Origin: Aquilaria yunnanensis
Lineage: Eukaryota > Streptophyta > Magnoliopsida > Malvales > Thymelaeaceae
DNA length: 64,000 bases
Assembly (NCBI GenBank): GCA_039654915.1
Contig: CM077597.1
Location: 84,198,001 to 84,262,000 of the forward strand
Direction: 5' to 3'
Part shown: piece after piece, positions 45,914 through 57,511 of the stretch
Layout: every line of letters begins with the position of its first letter
Numbering within the stretch: position 1 is the first letter of the stretch
Program-made: the position numbers and the translations under genes
Notes under the pieces: generated by a model
Databases searched by the model: none
Seen by the model: only the letters and a program-made list of their open reading frames with translations
What the model was told of the DNA's origin: nothing

Positions 45914-48436
45914 TGTGACGGAACGGGGCCCAGTGCCCCTAATCTTGTAGGCTCTTAGGGATAATGAATCCCACTAGTTACAGTTGGCTAACTATTACTC
46001 GTCAATATAAATTAAAACAATTTATATGCAACTAGTTACTTAGCCTACTCAGATTAAGTTATGCATGCTTCTGACTTGGCAATGCAACCGAAATTTAAAA
46101 GTCTTGAATTAAAACATTGCTCGAGCATTTCATTAAAACATACTGAAAACGTACCAAGTCATTGAAATACTAGTTGCTTTAACTACAAGTAACAGTTTTG
46201 TGCATACATTACAACTCTAGCATGCACCCAAAAGTAACAAGATGGATTTACATCCTAATGTATCCCAATAGAGGCAACTTACTTAGTACACAAAGTACTA
46301 TGTACAAGAGACAAAATTACTACTAACTAAGATCATTTACTTGAGCCCACCTTGAGCTAAGCCAAGCTCCAAGTGTAGCCCTTCACTAGACCTTGTTCTT
46401 GTGTACTCTTAGCCTCTACACTGTAAAGGCACAACTTGGTTAGCACATAACTTATACTGCAAGAAACTAGAATCACTAGGATTCTCAATAAAATACCTGC
46501 AAAACAGAAAGCTTAGGCCTCAGCTATCACTTCAGTGATTAGGCCCGGGATTAGATCCTGCACAATAAAACTAAGGGAATGAGTACTTAAAAGTACTCAG
46601 TAAGGATTCCCTTCTTGAATACCTGCAAAGAAATATGCAACAAATATGCAATATGGCAACCAAGCAATCAAACATGCAATTCAAACAACAAACAATCAAC
46701 AAAATGCCAAAAATGCAATGTATGGATGTATGGTATGGAATGCACACAACACATGCACTTGGGACTTTCTGCACTTAAGTGCCTTAATTCTTGCCGTGAG
46801 CTCAAACGGCTGAGGTACTTGAGATACTGGCCCTCGTATCCCGGACACTTTACCTCAATTAAGTCCCATCTACGGGTTCTAGAGTAGGTCGTCACCTATC
46901 TCAAACTTACCCGCCTTTACCCTTGATTTATTGTACAGGGTAGTCTTACTATGTGGTTTAACTAGTCAAACCCTCAAGGTTTAACTCAAAATACTACTAG
47001 TGGCTCACTTACCAAACCAAATGGCTTGGTTGGGATCGACTTAGGTTTTTCTCTCTATTGACCATATGTAATTGATACTCTATATGGCCAATAAAGAGTC
47101 TAAAAACCCACTTAATCCCCTTAATTTCCATGTAAAAACTTAAATACTATGAGTTACTTAGCCACCAAGTCACATTTCTTTTATACTTAACCACACAACT
47201 TGACTACCTTCCAAATAACGCACAATTCCCGCCTTAGGAACGAATTCTAGACCCAACCGAGGCTATGGAACGTCTTAGAATAGCCTAGGGATAGAAACCG
47301 AGAGTCTAAGTTAATCTTAGGATGGCCGGAAATCGAGGCCAAATTGGCATTTGGCGACGCGGCGCCAAAGAGCAAATGCTTTTGGCGACGCGGCGCCGCC
47401 GAGTAAACGTTCTGTGTACAATTTCACTTCTTGGCGCCGCGGCGCCAATTCACGGACGAATTGGCGACGCGTCGCCAATTCTGTTTTTCTGGGTTTATGC
47501 GACAGCATCGCTCTTGTACACAAACTACTCAAACTCTCTCATTTCTAATCCAAACTTAATGGGTCTTGTTTCTAATTCATCCCAACATACAAAGCTACAA
47601 AACCATGCATTATTTGAGCTTAATTACTTGAACCCTTACCTCAATTTTAGCCACAAAGCAAGCAATGCAACAAAGCTTCCTAAGCTCAATTGAGCTTCCT
47701 TGAGTTCCAAGCCTAAAACCAACGAAATTTGGCACCCAAACCAATCAAACCAAGACCATTTCTAGCTCTAGAAACAACCTATAAACACACCAAATGATCT
47801 CAAGAAGCTTACCTACGAAAATTGGATTCCAAAACAAGCTCCAAAGATCAAAGGAAGCAAGAACACTAGCAAAGGGGCTTAGTGATCTTTCTAACACCTT
47901 GGGCACCCTTAATTCAATGAGAATTTGCAAGAAAATGGAAGCTTGGGCTGTGAATTTGGGAGAGGAGAGGGAGCTACGAAAATTTGGAACTTAGAACTAA
48001 TGGCTAAGGATGAAGGAACTTAGCTTATAAGCATTCAAAACAACTTTTCCCTCCCTTGCACTTTAGTCCTCAAACTTTCAAAAGCTTCAAATAGCTCACC
48101 AACTCACACTCCAAACTCACTTTTCTTTGTTTTAAAAGGTACTAAAGAGCTTCCCAAACTTAATTTTCTTGAACACTTTAGCCACTTAAATTCTAAATGG
48201 CTCAAAAAGAACACTTAGTGCCACAAGTTGTCAAAACTTACTAGGATGATTCTAAAAGCTAGAACAACTAATGGTCTTGACTTAACTATGCCAAATCACA
48301 CTTAGGAACTCACTTAACTTGATTAAGCTTATGTTACTTGCTTAACAAGGCGCTAATTTGAGGTACTTAATTTCATAAACACTTAATCAAAGTAAATAAA
48401 CACTTACTTGATTAATTGACTAGGAGAGCTGTCACA
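45914..48436 (-). repeat. Gypsy 5' LTR (right copy)
   Basis: Same sequence as 38497-41019. It carries a TATA-like 'cttataag' at 48024-48031 and GC-rich palindromes at 47350-47482. It would drive the minus-strand transcript. Confidence 0.92.
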
Positions 48437-48798
48437 CTTCAACTATGCATGCGGAGTACATAGCATGTTGTAGAGTTTCCACACAAGCTGCATGGTTGCA
48501 GAATCTCATCACTAAAATGTCTATTGTGGTTTCCATTGCTAAGCCCATTCGACTATGCTGTGATAATATTGCAGCAGTGTTGTTTTGCAAGAATAATAGA
48601 AATATATCTTGGGCTAAGCATTTGGAAGTCTAATATTTGACAACTACGGAGCAAGAAAGAAAAGGTGAAGTTGTGATAGAGCACATTGGAATTGAGTATA
48701 TGATTGTTGATCCTCTAACCAAGCGACTTCTCCCTGAAAGTTTCAGGCGCCATGTTACTAATATGGAATTACTAGAGTTCTTTGATGCACTTGGTTAG
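48437..48798 (+). pseudogene. Copia RNase H, 3' portion
   Basis: Continues the copia frame after the gypsy insertion: HAEYIA, then W-L-x-NL and LCCDN, the catalytic and structural motifs of copia RNase H, with later frames containing HIGIEYM. Ends at TAG 48796-48798 with at least one internal break (about 48631). Confidence 0.8.
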
Positions 48799-49433
48799 TG
48801 AGAGTCATATGTAATTGCTCTACTACTTTATTTTAAATATTGATTTGACTTGTGTAATTTTTTAAGACATTTTATAATGAATGATGTTTTTCAATCATAA
48901 AGTTTCTTCATTATGAAATGTTTTAAAGTCTTAACCTGAGTGTCAATCTTAAGCAAAGGCTTGGGGCATTACTGGTTATAGCCTTATGGTTGTATGTCTT
49001 ATGTAACACATAAAGGGTCATCTCGAGATGAGTAGAGTTATAAAGAGGTACTAGCTCAATAAAGAGCAATAAAAGATTTCTCTGGCATGTCTATGTTGTT
49101 TAAAGAGATAAATCAATGAGATCGATAAGTAGACAACAATGTAATTAGATCATAAGGTGAAGGTTATTGTCACTTGCCACACTTTCACATCATGTTCATG
49201 TCGGCAAGGTATATTAATGAGTGTGACCATAGAGGGTCTTGCACATTGTTGAGTAATGCAATTACCACCATTATTTGCCACTGAGAGCCTTATTGGATGA
49301 AATGGTATCTGGAGTTGTTTCATGATCAATTGTTTTTTAAATAGCATGTGCATAGAGTTTCTCAATTGTCTTAATCCAATAAAATTGTTTTATTTTCAAA
49401 ATAATTGATAATTAATATGCCCAAGTGGAAGAA
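48799..49433 (+). other. Copia 3' untranslated region and polypurine tract
   Basis: No gene. Ends in 'caagtggaagaa', a typical copia polypurine tract, immediately before TGTTGGAATT of the LTR. Confidence 0.7.
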
Positions 49434-49878
49434 TGTTGGAATTTTTTTATATGTGGCCTATATTAATTGTATGTGTGTGTTTTTAATCTGATGAAGGATT
49501 GAAATTGGTCAAATGAAATATATATGGCCCATATGATAATTGATCTAAAGGTAGGTTAGTGACTCCAACTATGATAAAAGATGTGAGTTTATTTAAATGC
49601 GGGCCAGTAGAGTTTATGTGGCTAATGATAGATAGGCCCATGAACTTCTATATAAATAGAGAGTTAGGTTCCTCCCTTAGCCAAGTGTGCTAAATGTTTT
49701 CCATCCATTGAAAGAGCTGCTGACTAGAATAAGAGAGAAGACACATTCATTCATTTATCTTGTTTCTGTTACGTTCATGGATGAAACCTAAATCAGGTCA
49801 AATCTTTTGTTTGTTCCTATTTAATTTATATGATTATATGCTTTCATGTATGATCCTTGTAGGCTGAAAAAATCAACA
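49434..49878 (+). repeat. Copia 3' LTR (445 bp)
   Basis: TGTTGGAATT to AAAATCAACA. Its last ~100 bases match the 5' remnant at 16813-16917. 'tctatataaatagagagtta' near 49650 gives a TATA-like box. Confidence 0.8.
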
Positions 49879-50184
49879 GAAGGATGATGCACCATGAATG
49901 ATGTGTGGCGTAGTGTAACACCGGCTCCATCATGAGAACAGGAAAATTTTGTGGGAACAATGAAAGAGGTGGGACTTACCACATTTTGCATTTGATTGAA
50001 ATTCTATTTTTAATGTTAATTCCGTAAAATATAATGCGATATGCTTAACATTATCAGTATTAAAAACATTAGTTTGTAAATTGAATGTTAGCGGAATGTT
50101 AGTAGGAGCATGTCCAACATAGTAGGTGCTTTCCTGTACATTGAGAACATATGAGGTCTCAGTCGGAATTGTTCAATCTATTTG
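49879..50184. other. Unassigned sequence
   Basis: About 300 bp flanking the copia LTR; nothing recognised. The expected right-hand target duplication of the copia would be GAAGG at 49879, but the left partner is not available. Confidence 0.4.
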
Positions 50185-52040
50185 GAACAAATTAATGAGA
50201 ATGAGTGGAAGAAAGAAAAAGACTAAGAAATACAAAGTCTCCCTCCTAACTATACACAGAGCTATTGGGAAAAAAGGCCAAATGTGAAAACTTAAGTTAG
50301 CTATACCTGTTTTTTGAAAAAAAATTAAAAAAAAAATTAAAATCCCCTTAATACGATTTAGTTGACTGTGATAGGTGTTGGTGCAAGTCGTCTTTGCTCA
50401 TAGGATTACAATTTTTTAATTGATAACTTGAGAGCCTTAGGTTAAATCAATTAAGTTTTATAACGACATTAGATTGTTTGACTTTTAGGTTTGTGAAACG
50501 TTTCTTGCAGTTTTAATTGTGCGGTAAACATTAAAGATATTATTTTAAGATGAAAATATTAAATATAATTTTTTACACTTTTATATTTATTCCAATTATT
50601 TTCATTATAATTTACCAAATGTAATTAAAATATATTGATAAATGTATTCTACTTTGGTAAAAATCAAAGATTAAAATAAAAAAATTATACCGAATCTCAA
50701 TGATGTTCAAATTTATTAATCAAATTTTATTCTTAAAAATAAAAATTAAGAAAATAAAATAAAATCTATTTAAAATTTTTTATACCATTTATTGTTTATT
50801 TTATACATGTATATGATTTAAAATAAAATAAGAAAATATATTTTCCCCCTAACCCAAGTATCATACCATGCGGTATATGCAGTAAATGACAAAAAAAAAA
50901 AAGTACACATTTTTTGGTCTTCTACATAGTAAATTGACAAAATATAAAAATATATATATCACATACCATATGCCTGTTTCCACAGAACTTTTAGAAACTT
51001 TAGTGGATAATCCAAATAACCTAATATTGTTACAAAATTCTAAGCGATAAAGCTCTCAAGTTAATTGTTACCGTGAAAAATATAATTTTCAAAAATGACT
51101 TGGAATTTGTATATTGTCGTTGGGACAAATTAATGAGAATGAGCAGAAGAAAAAAACAAGACCAAGAAATACAAAGTCTGTCTCCTAACTATACACAGAG
51201 CTCTTGGGAAGAAACGCCAAATGTAAAAACTTAAGGTAATTATACTTTTTTTATTTAAAAAAATTAAAAAAAAAACTAAAATCCCCTTAATACGATTTAA
51301 TTGACTGTGGTAGTTGTTGATGCAAGTCGTCTTTGCTCACTGGATTTCCGTTTTTGAAGTGATAACTTGAGAACAGTTGGTTAAAGTTTTATAATAACAT
51401 TAGATTGTTTAATTTTTTGAAATGTTTCACGCAGTTTTAATTGTGCTGTAAACATTAAAAGTATTATTTTAAGATGAAAACTTTAAATATAATTTTTTTC
51501 ACATACATTTCCAAATTTATTCTAATTATTTTCATCAAAATTTACCAAATACAAATAAAATATGTTGAGAAATGGAGTCTCATTTGATAAAAATGAAAGA
51601 TAAAATAAAATAAAATAATTATAATAGTTTCCAAATCTCAATTATGATTTCAAAATTTATTAAATTAACTTTATTCTAAAAAAAAGAAGAAAATAATATA
51701 AGTCTATGCTAAAAATATGTATATTAATATTTTTATTTTATATATGTATATATATGGTACATTGATGTATATGATTTGAAATGAAATAAGAAGAGATTTT
51801 TTTTTCCCTTAAGCCATATAACGTACCATGCGACATACGCGGTAAATTAATGGAAAAACAACTTATTATATATACAAATAGTTTGTATAAACAAAGATGT
51901 CCGGTGCTACTCTTTTTGGATCCAAGCTGATGAACAAAAAACATAATAATATTACAAATTCCTTAATCTATAAAGCTGTCAAGTTAATTATTACCTTGAA
52001 AATTCTAATTTGTATAAAAAAAATGACCTGGAATTTGAAT
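50185..52040. repeat. ~0.93-kb direct tandem duplication
   Basis: The stretch 50185-51113 recurs, diverged, at 51123-52040. Shared landmarks are 'acaaattaatgagaatgag', 'tatacacagagct', 'ccccttaatacgattta', 'gcaagtcgtctttgctca', 'accatgcg' and 'tggaatttg'. AT-rich with no gene; it may be a diverged non-coding element. Confidence 0.75.
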
Positions 52041-52433
52041 TTATGCCTCTCGCTGCCAGCTTATTCATAGACGAACTTGGACCATCTCGTCACCTAAACT
52101 GTCGAATTAGTCCACATGTAGCTGGCACCTAGCCTTTTTAGCCCGTAACAAATCAATGACAATTAGTATTCATATTAAATTATTTGTCAATAAGCTTCAT
52201 GCATGTTATTGCATATGGATTGCTGCGCGTTATCGGTAGTTATAATGTTTGTGTTCGTGTGGGAACTAAATTCATATTATAATAGATTACTCATCATATT
52301 TAATTTTTATTTATTATAAATAATAATAATAATAATTCAGTTCAAAAGAAAGAGTGATATTGGTGATCGAAGATGCTTAAAAGACATACAATGTGATTCA
52401 GCCAATGGGTAATCCGGTTGCAAAGAATTAGTT

Positions 52434-52950
52434 GGTATGGAATAATGTGTCCTTGCCAAAGCATAGGCTCATTCTGTGGTTGCTCGTGTCCAAGGGCTTT
52501 AATACTAAGGACAAGTTATAATACTAGGCCCCCCAAACCTTAAATCGTTGTTATTTATGTTATGAAGATAAGGAAATTTCTAACCATCTATTCTTCTAAT
52601 GTCAGTATTATTGTCGAGTATACACTATTATTTTGAGATGGTTGCGGATTAGGAGGGGCCCATTGAGATGAAGGGAGGAGTTGAACGGTTTGCTTGAAGG
52701 ATGAAGTGCGAGTTGCTCATGAGCAAAGTTTGTCGTGCCGCCTTTTGCAACTATTGTCTATCACATTTTGGTGAAAAGGAATAGTAGATGTTTTTGAGAG
52801 ACCAGTAACACTATCGAGCAGCTATGATGCCGGATTCCGTTTAAGGTTTGTGCTCCTATGAGCTGTCTTGACTTCGAGAGATCTAGGTGGCATAGTTCAA
52901 TGATTTAGTCTTGAGTTAGACGCCTTTTACTTTTACCTTATAATGCCAAG
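52434..52950 (+). pseudogene. LINE (non-LTR) remnant: zinc-binding RT C-terminus
   Basis: Broken frames read WNNVSLPKHRLILWLL, then CYLCYEDKE-ISNHLFF, then HILVKRNSRCF. These match the order of the zf-RVT domain at the C-terminus of plant L1-type reverse transcriptases (W...PKH..ILWL...C.LC....E...HLFF). Several stops; 5' truncated as LINE copies usually are. It is followed by AT-rich DNA that could be an old tail. Confidence 0.65.
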
Positions 52951-53495
52951 AAACTCTTTGTATATATTCATTCATTAATGATATTTACCAATCCCTAAAA
53001 TATATATATATGACATAGAATATTCTAAGTGTATTAATGGTTGCAAAAAAGTGATAGGATTTTTTTTATTTGTGATTGTAAGGTACTTATAAAAATTTCT
53101 TCGTCATACATTTAATATCTTACTAAAGATATCAAGCTTTCTCCTCTTGGCAATAAAATTTAAAATTAATAGCATACAATCTGTTAAGAAAAGCTCCTAA
53201 TTTAATGGACTTAATGATATTATGTAGTTAGTAAATTTCATCTTATTATTATACTTTAGATTAAAAAAGCTAATGACTAAAATAAAAATCTTATATTAGT
53301 TGGCTCCAACAATTAAATGTATTTACTATTAACGTATTAATATAACTTTGACTTTTTAAATAGAAATAAGCTAAGTTTTTAATAAATATTTTGAGGTTGT
53401 ATTGTTGACATAGAATAAAAAAAACAGACATATGGTAACTCCATAGATGGGACATTAAACAAGAAACCTAAGACAAAATAAATTTCTTTCAAAAA
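52951..53495. other. AT-rich sequence without recognised features
   Basis: Only scattered stops and A/T runs on both strands; no gene or repeat identified. Confidence 0.4.
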
Positions 53496-53500
53496 ATATG

Positions 53501-56500
53501 TGTAACACCCCCAATTTTATGAATCTTAATTTTGAAAAATATTTTAAATTCCAAGAATTATAAAACATTTAATTAAAAATAATTTAAGAAGTATGAGGTA
53601 AAACATTTTCTTTTAATTTATTTTCCAAATAATAAGAGTATTAAAGGAAATCAGAGTAATCAAGTGATAATCCCAGGAAAACTAACATACGGATAATTTG
53701 CCAATTTAAACAAACCATATATTTCTTCAAAAATCAAATAACATAAAGTTGAAACCTAGTCCCAGCCAGTTTTACTTTCAATCGGCTATAGCATACCCTC
53801 ACTCAGTCTACTCTACATCCTAAACCTCATTATCTAGTTCAGTGTACTCTGTCTCCTCATAATACTCACATAAGAAAACATGTTAGAAGGAGGGGTAAGC
53901 ACAACTTGCTCAGTAAGTGAGAAGTATCAGGCCCATCACGTGGGTCCTAATATTCCCACAACAAATAACAGTGAATAATAAACTTTAAGTTAAAGCAATT
54001 TAATTAAAGAAAAATTTCATACAACATCATAAAAACAATATTAAAATCCTACTAGCATGCGTAATCTAATATGCATTTTTATAATTTCTTCTACCAATTA
54101 AATCATATCTTATTAATTGATCATTTAATCCAATACTTAAATGCCATCGAACGAACTTAGGGTGGTGAGTCTGTACATCACCCACTTTTAAGATAACTCT
54201 TAGGTAGTGCCACTAGGGACGCCATCAAGCTAGAGCCTATCGAAATACCTATGCCGAGGTGTAGCCTCTCGTGATACCAGTCGTAGGCATGGTCCCCCGC
54301 CAGCTATGGTCTAGTAGCGTACAAATCATATCTCCATACTCCATATCATTATCGGGTCATTACTAAGGATGGTCCACCACCATTATAACATGCCTCTCGG
54401 GTTCAAATCATCCGTTTCGAACCTCTCTTCTAAATTTACGGCTCATCAGGTCATACGGATATGTCCATCGCCAACTTTGCATGACTCGTGTTTTATCTTA
54501 CTCCTCAAATCTTTTACTCAATGCAGGCTTATGTATGACAAATATCAATCATATGCAACAGCTAACTGAAGTATGATCATAGCTCATTTTATTTTAGCTC
54601 TTTTTAGTAAAGTGTCATTATTCTAATGCATCCTATTTCTTTTATCTTGTTATCTTAGCTTAGTGTTACATGATGTCATGACAATCAATGATATCTTTTC
54701 AAGCGTATTTATGATAAATGTTCATCTCATCTCTCGTGAATTCTTTCTAAGCTGGTCATTTAGCATGTACACTCCTAGTCCTTTATCTACCGGCTTATAG
54801 TAATTTATTACAGTCCTAACAAGCCATTAACGATTGCTTTCAATCTCATCATGTTGCGAGCGAGCTTGTCAACCGTAAACATAGTACTAGTGGTGTTTGT
54901 CTTACCAGCCTTAAACATGGTACTAATGGGTTTATTCAAGTGGTCCTAAAAAACTTCTAATTTAATTCTTATTACAAGCAGTCCTAGTATGATACTAGCG
55001 CCAAACATACACCATATATCACATCATTACAACCATACAACCAACCAACCAAAATTACATCTCATTGGAAAATGAGTAAAATAAAATTTCTAGAAGAACT
55101 AATTAATTACCGTACCTATGTTTCTCACGCACTTAAAGATTTTACTTAACCCAATTGTTTACTTAAAATTTATTATTCGGGTTGATGCTTATTTTGGGCC
55201 TAAGAGGGTAGATAACCCGCTCTTCCCCCTTACCTAGTATAGAATAATACGGCAAAATGAGGCGATTTCTTAGGACGGTCTTATAAAATATTAGTAAGGT
55301 AGAAAATTAGAAAATATGCTAAAATTTGAAAATTTCCTAAATGGTGCTTGGAAGGTTTATGTTCTTAGCATCTAGGCCGAAAAAATTACAGTGGCCACAC
55401 ACTGAGTTATATGCTCATTTAATGGCTATAAAAACTGATCTTGGAAAGAAAAAAATTTTATTTCGGTTACTGATGTGAGGCTTCTGGAGTCCAAATAAGC
55501 GTCAAACCTTCAAGTAAGGATTTTCTAACCCTTTGCAACAAGATGGACAGCAAGGAAAATAGACTTATTAGGGCTCTAAGATTTTAAATTGGCAGCCAAA
55601 AGAATTTTAAAAAGGCTACAGTGGCTTACCGAGGCTTAGGAGCAAATAAGGACCTGATAGCACTAGAGACGAGTGCAAACACCCAAAACTTGGATTAACA
55701 ATGATCTACCAACAATTTAGAGCAAAAATATAAGGCCTTTAGGTGCTGAAAAAAAAAATCAAAAGAGTAATACCGAAAAATTTTGGCTCACATGAATCAA
55801 ATTAGGATCGTTGGTACTCGTAGGATCGCTTTTGGTATTTGGATGTGGTCTCCTTTCAACTTAATTGACCTAAGCAATAATAGGAAATTAAATAAAAAAA
55901 ATTGCTTGGATGATGGAGAAATAAAGCCCAAGGGCTGGACTTACGATAGTTCGACAAAGAATGTGATCAAGATGACAACAATACACAATGGTGTGATGAT
56001 GATTCTTCTAGTGCAATGACTCTCCTCTCCAAAGAGGAAAACCAGAAATATTGGATCGGTTAAATGACTATCTAGATTGAGTAAGATAATGAAGGAGAGA
56101 AAAATAGCTAAAACTATTAGAAAATAATGTGTATGGCAAGACTTGAATTAATGGTCATGGCGTTGGCCTTGTGTGCTGGGGCTTGGCGGCTGGAGAAAAA
56201 GATGAAGCCAAAAGAATGAACATGCTAGGTTTTGTTTTTCTAGAGAAAGTTTCGGATCTTGACTTAGGTACAATTACGGGGAGAAGGGAAGAAATAAAAA
56301 AAAAAATAAGGTTACTGGGATAATGGCACAAATAAGAAAAAGGTAAGTAGATTAAATAGGTTTAATATTCTAATTAGTCATGCGGCAAGAAGTTAAATTT
56401 TTATATTAAGATAGAGATTAGGGTTAAATAAGAAATTATCCCATACAACAAAAGCACAAACTCAGTTTAAACCCTACATACACGTATGCTAAATTTTTTA

Positions 56501-56835
56501 AAACCTAAGCAAATAAATTCAAAATTGAGTGAGGCTAATTTCTTTTGACTCATTTTTGTGAGAAAAATCCAATGGTGCTCACAGATTTTCCATTTGATGC
56601 TCGGTTGGAATGACAAAAATGCCCTTAGCCTAAAGAAAATAACTTTGAGATTTTTGCTTGGAATTTGACTTAATTACCATTAAAGAAATTATTTAAGGAT
56701 CAATATTTTTAATTTTACACCGATTTTCTAAATTGATAGGTAAAATTACTAAAATACCCTTCAGAGTAAAATGGTAATTTTTGCATTTATGGTAATGTGG
56801 TAATTTTATTTCCCTTAATTTCTAAGGTTATTACA
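53501..56835 (-). mobile_element. Solo LTR of a second chromovirus-like gypsy family (3335 bp)
   Basis: Bounded by perfect 5-bp duplications ATATG (53496-53500 and 56836-56840). On the minus strand it begins TGTAATAACC and ends GGGGGTGTTACA, both TG...CA. The minus orientation is inferred because the GGTGTTACA terminus and the 'gctcagtaagtg' motif (near 53910) mirror the arrangement in the minus-strand gypsy LTR ('tactcagtaagg' near 39178). No internal domain remains, so it formed by LTR-LTR recombination. Short frames inside (54369, 55783) are not called. Confidence 0.8.
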
Positions 56836-56840
56836 ATATG

Positions 56841-57506
56841 ACACAAATATGAGTCATGATGTCAAAGTATAAACTTGGTAAGTAAAAATTGAATTATTCC
56901 AAAGACATGTAACTATAATTAACTATACATTACTAAAAAAGCCTAATTACCTATCAATTAATTTTTAATAAAAAATACACATACATCAAGGTCTCAAATC
57001 TACACTTACCATCTATTTTATAGAAAAAGTCAATGTGATTGGAACAAATAGCGAGGCCAAGTTTTATATAGCTTTTTTATCTTTGGGTAATTAATGCATA
57101 CCCATGACTTAAAAATTATACTCACATCACTAAGGTTTAAAAATTTAGTCTTACCTAATATTCTTATGATATCATTAGTCAACCATATGAAATCGACTCC
57201 TTAAAATAGAATAATTTTCAGTACCTAAAAGGAAAACTGATAACTTTATAATTTAAGGTCTACTCACCCCATATCTTTACACTTTTTATTTTATATTTGT
57301 GTGTGTGTGTGTGTGTGTTAAATTGTACTTTTGGGTTCTAATAAAAATATTAAAAATTTAAAAATTAAATAAATGGATAAACATGTTTTTAGGTATGTTT
57401 AATAGTCAAATAAATCAAAGAAATATTTTTTACAAAATTTTAAATTTATTGGCATTTTTCAGTTTTTTGTTACAAAAAGACTTATAGAAAACACAAGAAA
57501 CAATCA
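56841..57506. other. Unassigned AT-rich sequence with a (TG)n microsatellite
   Basis: A (TG)n run of about 21 bp at 57298-57318; otherwise nothing recognised. Confidence 0.5.
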
Positions 57507-57511
57507 CCAAT

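Larger units (their letters stand above)
38497..48436 (-). mobile_element. Intact chromodomain Ty3/gypsy element (Tekay-like chromovirus)
   Basis: 9940 bp, flanked by perfect 5-bp duplications CTTCA (38492-38496 and 48437-48441). Its LTRs are 2523 bp each at a constant offset of 7417, with no difference noticed. It has one uninterrupted gag-pol frame, a tRNA-iMet primer site and a polypurine tract, all on the minus strand. The long LTRs, the MVNTR start of Gag and a C-terminal chromodomain suggest the Tekay/Del group, though I cannot run a phylogeny. It looks very recent and could be autonomous. Confidence 0.92.

Noticed and set aside
54369..56019. Short frames inside the solo LTR
   Set aside because: No motif and they lie within LTR DNA defined by target duplications.
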